A stretch of DNA of 64,000 bases, taken from Isoetes taiwanensis (taxonomy: Eukaryota; Streptophyta; Lycopodiopsida; Isoetales; Isoetaceae). Below the pieces are notes generated by a model. That model worked only from the letters and a program-made list of their open reading frames with translations. It was not told where the DNA came from and searched no databases. Positions 10,020-20,197 of this stretch are shown one piece after another. The stretch lies in contig JAJEKV010000109.1 in the NCBI GenBank assembly GCA_021234155.1, positions 2,722,738 to 2,786,737 on the forward strand, in the 5' to 3' direction. Position numbers and translations under genes: made by a program. Position 1 is the stretch's first letter; every line of letters begins with the position of its first letter.

Positions 10020-11425
10020 CTTAAAAAAAAACCTCACACCAGTTCCAAAAACTATACTTCCTTAAAAAACATCCATTTAGAAACTACACTTACTTATAAA
10101 CCACGCCTCAAAAAATTGTATACTTTCCTAAAAAAATAGCTACTTAAAAACTACATCTGCTTATTATTCACATCTCAAAAAAACCATACTTCTTTAATCA
10201 AAAACAGTTACTAGAAACTACACATAGTTATAAATTACAACTCAAAAAAAACTATACTTACTTAAGAAATAGCTACTTGAAAACTATGTCTAGTCGTAAA
10301 CCACACCACTTTAGAAAACCATACTTCCTTAAAATATAGCCACTTAGAAACTACATCTACTTATAAACTACACTTCAAAAAACCATACTTCCCTAAAAAA
10401 ACAGCTACTTAAAAACTACATCTAATTATATAAACCACACCTCCAAAAAACCATACTTCCTTAAAAATAGCTTCTTAAAAACTACACCTAGTTATAAACT
10501 ACACCACTTCAGAAAACCATACTTCATTAAAAACTACATCTAATTATATAAACCACACCTCCAAAAAACCATACTTCCTTAAAAATAGCTTCTTAAAAAC
10601 TACAACTAGTTATAAACTACACCACTTCAGAAAACCATACTTCATTAGAAAACAACCACTTAAGAACTACATCCACTTATAAACCACAGCTCAAAAACCC
10701 ATACTTCTTTCCAAAACAGCTGCTTAAAAACTACATTTACTTATAAACCACACCTCAAAAAACAACACCTAGACTTAAAAAATCATACCACTTCAGAAAA
10801 CTATACTTCCTTAGAAAACAACTACTTAAAAACTACACCTACTTATAAACGACACCTTAAAAAACCATATTTCCTTAAAAAATAGCCACTTAAAAACCAC
10901 ACCTCCAAAAAACCACACTTCCTTAAAAATAGCTTCTTAAAAACTACACCTAGTTATAAACTACACCACTTCAGAAAACCATACTTCATTAGAAAACAAC
11001 CACTTAAGAACTACACCCACTTATAAACCACACCTCAAAAACCCATACTTCTTTCCAAAACAGCTGCTTAAAAACAAACCACACCTCAAAAAACAACACC
11101 TAGACTTAAAAAATCATACCACTTCAGAAAACTATACTTTCTTAGAAAACAGCTACTTAAAAACTACACCTACTTATAAACGACACCTTAAAAAACTATA
11201 TTTCCTTAAAAAATAGCTACTTAAAAACAACACCTTATTATAAACCACACCTCAGAAAACAACATCCTCTTAAAAATAACTCATCTTTAAAAAAAAAACT
11301 ACACTTCTGCAAAATGAAACCACACCTAAAAAAAAACCACACCTTCAAAAAAAAAAAACTATAGCTCCTTAAAAAAAACCTACATCGTCTTCCTAATAAA
11401 CCACACCTCCACATAACCACATGTA
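10020..11425. repeat. Degenerate ~66-bp tandem array
   Basis: About twenty imperfect units whose core reads ACTACACCTACTTATAAACC, then CACCTC plus an A-run, CCATACTTCCTTAAAA and TAGCTACTTAAA. Some blocks of two units are duplicated as higher-order repeats (compare about 10410-10520 with 10530-10640, and 10570-10700 with 10900-11050). No coding sequence is supported on either strand; the - strand frames are Phe/Leu-rich artefacts of the A-runs. Confidence 0.85.
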
Positions 11426-11612
11426 GAGTTTTTTGAACAACAACATGTGGTTTTCTTTTACTGTTGTTTTTAAGTGTGGACCCAGAATTGGGGTGGTAGT
11501 GTGAAGCGGCGAATTAGAACGGTTGTTGAAGACCATCTGATAAGATTTGGTACATTTGAAACAACCCACCAGATCTGATGCTCGTCATGGATATCAGGTT
11601 GGTATACAATGA
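11426..11612. other. Spacer before the 7.64-kb repeat array
   Basis: Non-coding bridge from the 66-bp array to the T-run that opens the first large unit. Nothing recognised. Confidence 0.4.
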
Positions 11613-12561
11613 TTTTTTTTTTTTTTGTAATTAATTAAAATCCTATGACTATGTGAGATGATAAAGAAGTATGGTGGATCATACTTAGGAATTCCCCATG
11701 GAGAATAAAACAGAGTGTGCCTCAAAAGAAAATAGGGGAACGACGTGTAATATACAAGAAAACAAGGTATGTAAAATGCTCCTGGACCGTGTACGTGCAT
11801 AGTTGTATTCAGATCTTTATCTCAAGGCGTATATGGCAGTTAATGCTCCATGAGTGTATTATTAAAGCACTTGTAAGCTTGGTGGTACTTTTGAAGCCTT
11901 GTATAATCTGGCGTATCTAAAGGTAAAGTAATAATATGGCCACAGATGAAAATTAAGAGAAAAACCAAGGTAACTTTCATATCCATGTAAATCATATATT
12001 AGATGGCGGGGTTTTTTTTTTTTTTTCCTCCTAAGGTATCCATTTCAGGACTAATAAGCTCAAATTTGGCATATCATGTAGAATGGTCCCTATGGGTTAA
12101 ACATCTACCAGTATTTTGAAACAATAAAGATATTTAAAATTTTTAGCCAAAGTCTACCCATGGTGCTTTGAGAGGTCTAAGGTTGTTTATCTCGAAATAG
12201 TATTGAGGCTAATAGCCGAAAACCTAATCGAATCAAACTCAAATTTTACACTATTCGATGGCGATGGTCGGGCGATGTCGGCGACTAAACGCATGGTAAC
12301 AGCCGAATCTGCGGTGTGTACCTCGGTTTCAAGCATGAGAGATAAAGCAACCGCGGACAAGGTAAGTGAATCCTCCATGCTAGATTTGTTCTAAGAATTT
12401 TAGTTCAAAACCTACTGCATAAAGCAAACATGTAAGGGAATAGGTCTCCGCTTTGAGAAAGCTCGCACGGTTTATGGCGAGAAAAAGTCCCATTATGGCG
12501 AGAAAAAATCCCATTGAATAGTTGCGCTTAAATCCTTAGATATCCATGTCTTTCTCGAAAT

Positions 12562-13398
12562 ATGGAATGGGAATATGATTCAGCCAGACCCTTAGTTCGG
12601 ACTACGAATGTGAAGCATTGAATGATAAAGGGTTAGAGGAAGAATTCAAAGCCCCAGTATTTCCTTATCCGAATGTTCCGAGGGGCCTACGAGAATGGGA
12701 GATATGCAAAGAAATGTTGCAAACTCAAAGAGGGAAGCAAATGCTTCAGAGGAGGATATACCAACAAGAAGAGCAATTTTGGAGAAAAAAATATGCACAC
12801 TAGCAAGTCTTTGGGAACTTGGATATTGATGATTTGTAGTATTCTCAAACACGGTACCGCAACAAGATTATGCATCCGACTGGGGCCTAATTTCGTGTGC
12901 TTCTTTGTTCAAAATAAATGTGGACGTCAAAAGAATTAAGATCTAAATTAATGGGCTTATAATGCTTAGTACAAAGAGTTACGTAAACGGGAAATGACTT
13001 GTAAGTTAGTACTTCAACCAAAATATCAAAGTTACTTGAAATTAGTTATATATTCGTGTTCTAGTTATTTCTCTAACTGGGCAAGAGGATACAAGGGTTG
13101 ATCGGCTATAAACCGAGAGGCTCACTGTACCTTTTGGCCCTTCGTGCATTACCAATATTTTGCTAATGTCATGATGTTTGGCTGCGGTACTAGACCTCTC
13201 CCGCCCTTGTCTTTTCTTTGCTTGAAGTTTCGAATTTGCTAGGATCCGGAATTGGAAATGGCTCCTCCTTTTTGGGATAACACTAATGTTGGAGATATAC
13301 GCAAGCAATACCAAAGACAAACAGGGTTTGCTATCATTCTATTTTCGTATATAAAGACAAGGTTGTATTACATATTTGAAGTTTCGGATAAACAATAG
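12562..13398 (+). pseudogene. Small intron-containing ORF, copy 1 (broken as read)
   Basis: Counterpart of the spliced ORF at 27835-28669. The reading frame is broken here at many points, and nearly all breaks fall where copy 3 has CAG or CTG (for example GACTCTGAATG in copy 3 against GACTACGAATG here). I suspect sequencing error more than true decay. The donor CAG|GTAACT of copy 3 is also altered here. Confidence 0.5.
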
Positions 13399-14360
13399 AC
13401 AAAGTATTCACTTGATTTAGAAGTGTTAAGCGAGGCTTCCATTTATTGCTTTCGAAAAGTGAAAAAATCTGTCCTATATCTATGTTTAATACAAGAATGG
13501 AAGTTTGATTAAGGTTTAAGTGTGTAAGTCGTCTTTACTTTAAAGAACAAGTTTATTGTTATGGGAAGTTGCAACATGAAATGAAAAGGGTCCTTGACAT
13601 GCAAGACTGCTTTGAAGGTTTTTGCATCCTTCTGTTTCCAAATCGACTTTTCGTCATAATCGCCTTTCATGAGTTGAGAAAAATAGTTTTGTTACAGAGT
13701 GAGCATGGTCCAACCATTGAGAGAAGAATCGTGAAGTTCTGCGGAAACTTATAGCGGCAGCTTTTGTGAACCCCGCTAATCGCCGAGGAACATTTGGACA
13801 AACTCAATCAACCGAGAGATGAAAATACGTTTGGGGACCTGCAGACATTGTTAGACCCTAACACAAGTTTTTTCCGATTCCATTAAAAGCTAAGGCAGGC
13901 TGTAAAAAGTTCTTTAGAGTCTAATAAACATGCCGGGCCGCTTAATAATGATAATACCGGAAGTGTTAAAGGGGTTTCCTTTTCTCGAAATATCTTAAAG
14001 AAAATGGACATGCAGATAATTAAAGCCAAAGTGGCATAAATACTAAGACATGCGAGTTTTTCGCATTTCATTGCTATGATTAAGTGAGATTCTGCCATAT
14101 ATCTATGAATATTACAGTAATGGAAGTTTGGTTAAGATTTAAGTGTGTAAACTATCTTTATTTTAAAGAACAATTTCGTGGTTATGGGAAAACCAATGGA
14201 AATGAGGTAAGGCATGGTGTAAAAAGTTTTTCAAGTGTCTAATAAACATCGGGCTACATAATGAAGATAGTAATGGAAATGTTAAAACAGGCTTCCTTTT
14301 CGAAATATCTTAAAGAAATATAATTCCGTGAGGATATAACTATAATGGGCGCTAAAGTGA

Positions 14361-14500
14361 AGGAAATAGAACGGATGTAATCTGTAACTAAGTTGAAAAT
14401 TGACATGCAAATAATTAAAGTCGAAGTGGCAGGAAATAGAACGGGTGTAATCTGTAACTAAGTTGAAAATTGACATGCAAATAATTAAAGTCGAAGTGGC
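14361..14500 (+). repeat. 70-bp tandem duplication in PLE unit
   Basis: AGGAAATAGAACGG starts at 14361 and again at 14431 with a 70-bp period. Also present in copy 2 at 21985/22055; single in copy 3 (about 29617). It groups copies 1 and 2 as closer relatives. Confidence 0.9.
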
Positions 14501-15219
14501 ATAATTTTCAAGACATGCGTGGTCCGTTATAAGGTAAAACCAGAAAGTTAGAGTCAAAATATGAAGTACAGAGTTGACATGCAAGACAGATGATATTATG
14601 TGCATGCAAAAATACAAACGTGAACCTTTAAATGTTAAAACATGGGGATTTTGAGAAAAATGTTAAACATGAGGATTTGAGGATTTGAGGATGCAAGGCA
14701 TGTGTGGTTGCATGCATGCATGCATGACACATTGCCTCTTCTAAAATGTTCTTCCTAAGGCTATAAGGTTGGGCTAAATGTTTACATGTATGCAACCAAG
14801 GCTTAGAATAAGGGCTTTAGACTTTTGGAGTTTATACCTCAAACCTTTAAAATTTAATCTTGCTTGCTTATATTGACTATGGGCGTCTTTGGTAGCTATG
14901 GTCTATTAGGACTTGAGTTTACAAAGTTGCAGTATAAACTGGGGATCCAGAGGCTAAAGGATAATGAGTACCGGTTTCATACGTGTATACGTATCCGGAT
15001 TGATAATACAGTCGTTGGGATTGACCAAGACTGATGTTCGACCTAGAGATCTAGGTTTGACTGGGTTTTTTTTAGACACTTCGATTCCTTGGTTTAACCA
15101 GGGTTGCTTGTGTCCTTTAGCCTCTTCCCTGTTTTCCTTAGAAAATTAGATAAGTGGTTTCAGATATGGTACTCATGGTTTCAGATATGGTACTCACAAG
15201 TCATCTTACTCTATTCCAG

Positions 15220-15753
15220 GTTGAAAACAGATACTTAGAGGACGTGGACTTCGAAGTGGTCCCTCCTACATGGAATAAGGAGCTGTCTGCTTTGGGATAT
15301 GCAGCCAGTAAAATGGAGTGCCCAAATAATGTTGTGCAGACTATACTGAGCTGCATTAAAAATGGTGATATTCACGAGCTGATACATGAGAAGGAGGCCC
15401 TTAGAATGCCAGGGGATTACTCTGCTGTATCACATATGGGTTGCAGTGAGTGGATCAAAGCATTTCCTTACCTAAACAAGGCTATGGAGGAGGACATTAG
15501 CCGAGTGGTAAATGCATTATATGAAAATCTGCCAGAAAAAATATACCAGTGGACCATGGAGGAAGATAAATGCAAGGCTCAGTTTATGACTGGTGTTGCT
15601 GCTCTTAAGGTTGCAAACAACATAATAGAAGATGGTATGGAGAAAAACAATATGCAGTATGCACAAGAAAATAAAGAGGATGATCCTTTTGGAGCTGCCC
15701 TTCTCTCGGACGAAGATAAAGAGGCAATTAAGGCTAAAGCCATGGCACTGTAA
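15220..15753 (+). CDS. Unrecognised ORF upstream of RT, copy 1 (exon)
   Basis: Open from a good 3' splice site (CTCTATTCCAG|GTTG, exon at 15220) to TAA 15751-15753, giving about 177 residues; the same frame is open upstream to 15154. The product is mainly acidic and helical-looking, with a hydrophobic middle (SEWIKAFPYLNKAMEEDISR) and an acidic tail (DDPFGAALLSDEDKEAIKAK). I do not recognise a family. The same frame reopens directly after the TAA (from about 15754 to 15981), so either a stop separates two products or an intron or readthrough joins them. It lies 1.3 kb upstream of the RT exon in the same orientation and recurs, frameshifted, in copy 2. It may be an accessory (ORF1-type) protein of the element. 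Confidence 0.6.
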   Translation, partial: VENRYLEDVDFEVVPPTWNKELSALGYAASKMECPNNVVQTILSCIKNGDIHELIHEKEALRMPGDYSAVSHMGCSEWIKAFPYLNKAMEEDISRVVNALYENLPEKIYQWTMEEDKCKAQFMTGVAALKVANNIIEDGMEKNNMQYAQENKEDDPFGAALLSDEDKEAIKAKAMAL

Positions 15754-15780
15754 CCTGGTCAGGAAGATTTCCAGTTTACC

Positions 15781-15981
15781 TTGAACAATTGTCTTATGTT
15801 CCCCATTATTCCAGAAAGACTTGTGGAATGCCAAAGTGTGCTATGCAATCAGGGCATATGGCGCACAAAGAATTTTGGTGCGTTGGCCCCCATTAGCAAA
15901 GAAGTATGGATTACACTCGGTGACATCACACCAGCCCAGCTTATAGCCACAAAAAATGCAGCAGAAAAAATGGAAAATTAG
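15781..15981 (+). CDS. Unrecognised short ORF, copy 1
   Basis: In frame with 15220-15753 after its TAA. It encodes a Cys-containing stretch (LVECQSVLCNQGIW) and ends at TAG 15979-15981. It overlaps the next frame (open from 15924) in an A-rich region containing A AAA AAT around 15950, which could suit a -1 frameshift or simply mark an intron. Function unknown. Confidence 0.4.
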   Translation: MNNCLMFPIIPERLVECQSVLCNQGIWRTKNFGALAPISKEVWITLGDITPAQLIATKNAAEKMEN

Positions 15982-16310
15982 TCAAGAAAGATAAGATCAA
16001 GATTATGATCGATTGCCATTTTTTCGACAAAACTTGCAGCAAGGAACCTTTCATGTATCTCAGTCAAAAGAGCCATATGGCATATCCTGCAGAAACACGA
16101 GATGCATTCTATCTTAAAAAGATATGGAGGACCATGTGCCCCTACTTGAAATGTGGATGTGAAACGCCTAGGGGAAATAATAAGGCCAGCAGAGTTAAAG
16201 ACAATGTCTGCAGGGAAAATATGACCTGGTTGGATCATGCTATCTGGTATATGTTCAATAACCTCGATTCCATCTTTCCTAACATGTCCTGTGCTGTTAC
16301 TCTTTCATAA
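15924..16310 (+). CDS. Cysteine-rich ORF upstream of RT, copy 1
   Basis: Open frame of about 128 codons ending at TAA 16308-16310. Cysteines and histidines cluster in CHFFDKTCSK, MCPYLKCGCETP and DNVCRENMTWLDH, suggesting a zinc-binding module. In the Naiad/Chlamys branch of Penelope-like elements a zinc-binding region precedes the RT, so this could be the equivalent position, but I cannot align it to a known motif and see no GIY-YIG signature. Conserved without change in copy 2 at 23549-23935. Confidence 0.5.
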   Translation, partial: HHTSPAYSHKKCSRKNGKLVKKDKIKIMIDCHFFDKTCSKEPFMYLSQKSHMAYPAETRDAFYLKKIWRTMCPYLKCGCETPRGNNKASRVKDNVCRENMTWLDHAIWYMFNNLDSIFPNMSCAVTLS

Positions 16311-16312
16311 AT

Positions 16313-16645
16313 ATGCTCAAGACAACTTTCAAGAAAGGCATTATGGCGTACCTCTCGTATTTAGAAATAAGGAGTTCACTGTTGGGTATGACGGCACTGC
16401 TGGCAACAGACCCATGGGCTGATTTTATGATTACAATGCCAAGAAACAAGATGAATGACATCTGCGAGAAGACCATTAAGCACGCGTCATTTATGACAAA
16501 TCCAAGGGCAGCGAACAATAGGCGCAGCAGATTCACAAAAAGATCTAGTACCAGCATTGGAAGCAGTTCCCAAAGCAAAATGACACAGCCACCGCGCATT
16601 ACAATTGCACCAAGCTCAAGTATTAGCAAGTGTACTGAAAGTTGA
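16313..16645 (+). CDS. Ser/Arg-rich short ORF upstream of RT, copy 1
   Basis: 110-codon frame with a basic, Ser/Thr-rich C-terminus (NPRAANNRRSRFTKRSSTS), as in a nucleic-acid-binding linker. A second frame over its first part (16237-16422) also looks protein-like (QERHYGVPLVFRNKEF). The two may be exons or frames of one protein, separated by an uncertain stretch at 16380-16422 where copies 1 and 2 disagree at CTG sites. Low certainty. Confidence 0.35.
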   Translation: MLKTTFKKGIMAYLSYLEIRSSLLGMTALLATDPWADFMITMPRNKMNDICEKTIKHASFMTNPRAANNRRSRFTKRSSTSIGSSSQSKMTQPPRITIAPSSSISKCTES

Positions 16646-17032
16646 ACTGTGGAATGCCTAAACACGCCAGATCCAGCTGGGCATTCAGTTACAAAAGGAG
16701 AGCCAAGTAAAGTCCTAAAAGATGTTGGTGGTGGACAAACACTCAGCTATAATGTCTAAGAGGTAGATAACCTATCATATTCTCCAATTTTTCAATTTCT
16801 CTATTTTTTAGTCCATTTGGAAATGATACATAGATGTGTAGATTATAAAGGTGTATCCTTAAAATAACAGGCCAGTTATCTGGTCCAAGAGAAAGAGGGC
16901 ATGAACCTCGTTTGCCATTTGGCCACAAAATACCAAAACGCCATTTATATGGCCCCAATTCCATGACGATGCTCACTGGGACACCAGTGGAAGTAGTCAG
17001 TATAATTAGAATGGTTTGTTTGTGTATTACAG

Positions 17033-19039
17033 ATCCAAAAATGTATTAGGAAGGACTGTGCACATTTGAGCAGCTTAGGAAAGAAAGACAAAAAGAAAAT
17101 TATCCATGGGTCCTTCTTATCTAAAATCTTAGATAAAATATGTCTGCCCAAGATCATAAGCGCAGCCATGATTACAGTACTTGGAGAAGGTGGCAAAAAA
17201 ATTATGGATGATACCATGTTTAGCTGGAAGTATACTGAAAGTCTTCGAGACATATGCTACAAGCCTTACCCAATTTTTGCAACAGACCGAGAGATTAGCT
17301 GCCCATGTAGAAATCCGACCCTCAGCAAATATCTTGACAATAGGATAGGACATATTTGCACCACAGATGTAAATCTGATACATAATCCGACCTTGAGAGG
17401 CTTGTTTAAAAGGGGGTTAAATCATATTCCCAACAAAATGCTGGATTTGGATACCCTAAAAGAGGAAATTAACTACATGTGTGATACCCTGTTTGAAATG
17501 CACAAGTACACTTATATAATACATGAAAATGATAGATTGATCATCAAGAACAGAGTCTCGGCTAGGGCTGTAGCAGAATTCAAAGAGGTCTGCAAGAAAG
17601 ACTGCACAAGAAAGTTTGCATTCAATGATGTATCAGTCATCAGAAATATGGAATGGCTATGCCAAAAATTCTATATCTCAGGAGTGGACAAAGCCTCCAA
17701 TAACCCGGCATTTATTTGCCCTAAATTTATTAGAGATCTGGCTATTAAAAGATTAAGCAGCAAAGACTTCAAGCGCATTGAAGAGGAACCTGAGCAAATC
17801 AAGAATAAGGTCAAGAAGCAAATACAAAACCTTATTGGCGACATTGACTTTGAATTTGACAGCCTTCCATATCTTTTAGGCCTATTTAAAGCACATAAAA
17901 AAGATTTCAGATGGATAACCAATGCGCACAGTACCATCTATACAGAAATTTCTCATATTATTACAGCTGTCCTTAACAATATCCTGGAAATATGGCCAAA
18001 TGTATCCAAAAAAGTATGTGCAAGAATATGTACTTTGATGCCAGGAAAGGCCATTCCCTGCTGGGTTATAGGTTTAATCTATGATATCGTGTTAAACCTA
18101 CCTTCCAAGATTGACCAAGTGTTCGTAGCCGATATTACAAAGTGCTACGAAAACATACCACTAAAAGGTGGGAATGGAATCTGCCAGGTTATGAAGCAAG
18201 TAAGCAGTGCTGCTTGGGAATATATGAAAGGGGTCAATCAGCACCATGAACTCTGGATAAAAAAAGACAATGGGAACAATTATTCAGCCAAATGGTTTAA
18301 ATATAGTCCGCAAGGAAAGTGTTGGAGCAAAATGGATCTAAACCATTTTTCGCTGCTAGGAGACTGGCTTCTAACCAACTTTTTTATTGTCATGGGAAGT
18401 GTGGCATGGCAGCAAGTGTGTGGCATCCCTATGGGATTCTCCTGTAGCCCATGTTGGTGTAATTTGTACCTTGCCTGGTTTGAAGTATCGTTCATAAAAA
18501 ACCTCGCAAAACAAGGAAGGTACAATGATATTGAAAGGTTTAGGTACACATTTCGGTATATGGATGACCTACTGGCTGTCAATTGCCCAGTTATCAAAGA
18601 GTTTCTCAGCAGCATACAAGAACCTGAAAAGAATGCCTTACGAATTTATGATATGCAAACCTTAGGTATCAAGGAAGAGACCATACTCAAATATGAGGAA
18701 GACCCAACTAGATGCTTTGGATATAAGGCCAATTTTCTAAACTTGACCATTGAAGTTCTCAATAGGGATATGGGACTGTATAGGACTTACAAGTATGACA
18801 AAAGAGACAAACTGCCCTTCAAGGCAATTAAGTATGTACATGCTGATAGTTGTCGCCCATACTATCAAGCTAGGAACGTGATCATCTCTCAAATTATGCC
18901 ATACTTGTACATAAATTCATGCCCTATTATGGCTGCAAAGGATATTATAGGCATCATCAACAAATTTGTTGCAAATGGTTTTGACAGTTTTGGACTAAAA
19001 AAGAAGAGTCTGATGTACATGCGAAGTAATGATTTCTAG
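17033..19039 (+). CDS. Penelope-like reverse transcriptase, copy 1 (intact)
   Basis: Open from a 3' splice site (TTTGTGTATTACAG|ATC, 17033) to TAG 19037-19039, about 668 residues. In order (numbering from 17066): CPCRNP (79-84); GHICTTDVNLIHNPTLRGLF (95-114), the block that in relatives reads GHxxTxDLxIIxN..LRxLL; VDKASNNPAFICPK (207-220), an RT1-type block; KAHKKDFRWITNAHS (275-289); motif A VADITKCYENIPL (354-366); motif B CGIPMGFSCSPCWCNLYLAW (452-471); catalytic YMDD (498-501); YKYDKRDKLPF (575-585). This set matches Naiad/Chlamys-type Penelope-like elements (known relatives have IPMGTNCAPLLADLF and FRYIDD). It would copy element RNA at a chromosomal 3' end. The catalytic Asp residues are present and the frame is unbroken. 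No GIY-YIG domain is fused at either end. Confidence 0.88.
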   Translation: MQKCIRKDCAHLSSLGKKDKKKIIHGSFLSKILDKICLPKIISAAMITVLGEGGKKIMDDTMFSWKYTESLRDICYKPYPIFATDREISCPCRNPTLSKYLDNRIGHICTTDVNLIHNPTLRGLFKRGLNHIPNKMLDLDTLKEEINYMCDTLFEMHKYTYIIHENDRLIIKNRVSARAVAEFKEVCKKDCTRKFAFNDVSVIRNMEWLCQKFYISGVDKASNNPAFICPKFIRDLAIKRLSSKDFKRIEEEPEQIKNKVKKQIQNLIGDIDFEFDSLPYLLGLFKAHKKDFRWITNAHSTIYTEISHIITAVLNNILEIWPNVSKKVCARICTLMPGKAIPCWVIGLIYDIVLNLPSKIDQVFVADITKCYENIPLKGGNGICQVMKQVSSAAWEYMKGVNQHHELWIKKDNGNNYSAKWFKYSPQGKCWSKMDLNHFSLLGDWLLTNFFIVMGSVAWQQVCGIPMGFSCSPCWCNLYLAWFEVSFIKNLAKQGRYNDIERFRYTFRYMDDLLAVNCPVIKEFLSSIQEPEKNALRIYDMQTLGIKEETILKYEEDPTRCFGYKANFLNLTIEVLNRDMGLYRTYKYDKRDKLPFKAIKYVHADSCRPYYQARNVIISQIMPYLYINSCPIMAAKDIIGIINKFVANGFDSFGLKKKSLMYMRSNDF

Positions 19040-19160
19040 GGACTCAAATATGATATTCAAGTTCTTATTCAAATAATCAGCAATCAATACTGAATTGGTA
19101 CGTGTTAATTTTCTGTTTATATCGGGTTTATTTACTTTGGTATGGATATTTACAATAGGT

Positions 19161-19198
19161 GTGGGTCTGACCTCTGCTGAACAGTAGGGGTCAACCCA
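19161..19198 (+). other. 3' terminal stem-loop of PLE unit, copy 1
   Basis: GTGGGTCTGACCTCTGCTG pairs with CAGTAGGGGTCAACCCAC across a two-base loop, with one bulge and one or two mismatches. It sits 59 bases before the unit end, about 120 bases after the RT stop. A plausible RNA recognition structure for the element RT. I found no hammerhead core (CTGATGA...GAAA) around it. Confidence 0.7.
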
Positions 19199-20197
19199 CC
19201 CCTATGATACAGCTTTCATAATAACCTAGTCAACCCTGTCCTACGGAAGGAGGTAGATTTTTTTTGTAATTAATTAAAATCCTATGACTATGTGAGATGA
19301 TAAAGAAGTATGGTGGATCATACTTAGGAATTCCCCATGGAGAGAATAAAGCAGAGTGTGCCTCAAAAGAAAATAGGGGAACGACGTGTAATATACAAGA
19401 AAACAAGGTATGTAAAATGCTCCTGGACCGTGTACGTGCATAGTTGTATTCAGATCTTTATCTCAAGGCGTATATGGCAGTTAACGCTCCATGAGTGTAT
19501 TATTAAAGCACTTGTAAGCTTGGTGGTACTTTTGAAGCCTTGTATAATCCGGGCGTATCTAAAGGTAAAGTAATAATATGGCCACGAGATGAAAATTAAG
19601 AGAAAAACCAAGGTAACTTTCATATCCATGTAAATCATATATTAGATGGGTTTTTTTTTTTTTTTTTTTTTCCTCCTAAGGTATCCATTTCGGGACTAAT
19701 AAGCTCAAATTTGGCATATCATGTAGAATGGTCCCTATGGGTTAAACATCTACTGTATTTTGAAACAATAAAGATACTTAAAATTTTTAGCCAAAGTCTA
19801 CCCATGGTGCTTTGAGAGGTCTAAGGTTGTTTATCTCGAAATAGTATTGAGGCTAATAGCCGAAAACCTAATCGACCGAAACTCGCTTTACACTATTCGA
19901 TGGCGATGGTCGGCGATGTCCGGCAGCTAAACGCATGGTAACAGGCCGAATCTGCGGTGTGTACCTCGGTTTCAAGCATGAGAGATAAAGCAACTGCCGG
20001 ACAAGGTAAGTGAATCCTCCATGCTAGATTTGTTCTAAGAATTTTAGTTCAAAACCTCTGCATTAAACAAACATGTAAGGGAATAGGTCTCCTTTGAGAA
20101 AGCTCGCGCACGGTTTATGGCGAAAAAGTCCCATTATGGCGAAAAAATCCCATTGAATAGTTGCGGTTAAATCCTTAGATATCCATGTCTTTGAAAT

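Larger units (their letters stand above)
11613..19257 (+). mobile_element. Penelope-like element unit, copy 1 (complete)
   Basis: First of three head-to-tail copies of a ~7.64-kb unit. Each begins with a T-run followed by GTAATTAATTAAAATCC (11627, 19266, 26907; spacing 7639 and 7641). Each complete copy ends with a stem-loop and CTACGGAAGGAGGTAGA. The 3' half encodes a reverse transcriptase; the 5' half holds small, apparently intron-split ORFs. Head-to-tail arrays with one partial copy are characteristic of Penelope-like elements, where the partial copy acts as a pseudo-LTR. Copies 1 and 2 share a 70-bp tandem duplication (14361-14500; 21985-22124) that copy 3 lacks. No GIY-YIG endonuclease motif was found. 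Confidence 0.8.

Noticed and set aside
10020-11425. CRISPR-like array
   Set aside because: Units are contiguous degenerate repeats without unique spacers, in a eukaryotic context.
12200-14100. RIP- or deamination-type mutation explaining divergence of copies 1 and 2
   Set aside because: Changes are mainly indels and CG replacements at CAG/CTG, not C-to-T/G-to-A transitions.
16297-16665. 122-residue hydrophobic - strand ORF
   Set aside because: Antisense shadow of the + strand PLE ORFs, duplicated only because the unit is.
17636-17660. CTGATGA on the - strand inside the PLE RT gene, as a hammerhead
   Set aside because: Lies in conserved RT coding sequence and lacks the GAAA and helix partners.
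17066-19039. Group II intron or LINE origin for the RT
   Set aside because: No intron maturase (X) or apurinic endonuclease domain; the GHxxTxDLxI, IPMG...SP and KYDKRD blocks fit Penelope-like RTs better.
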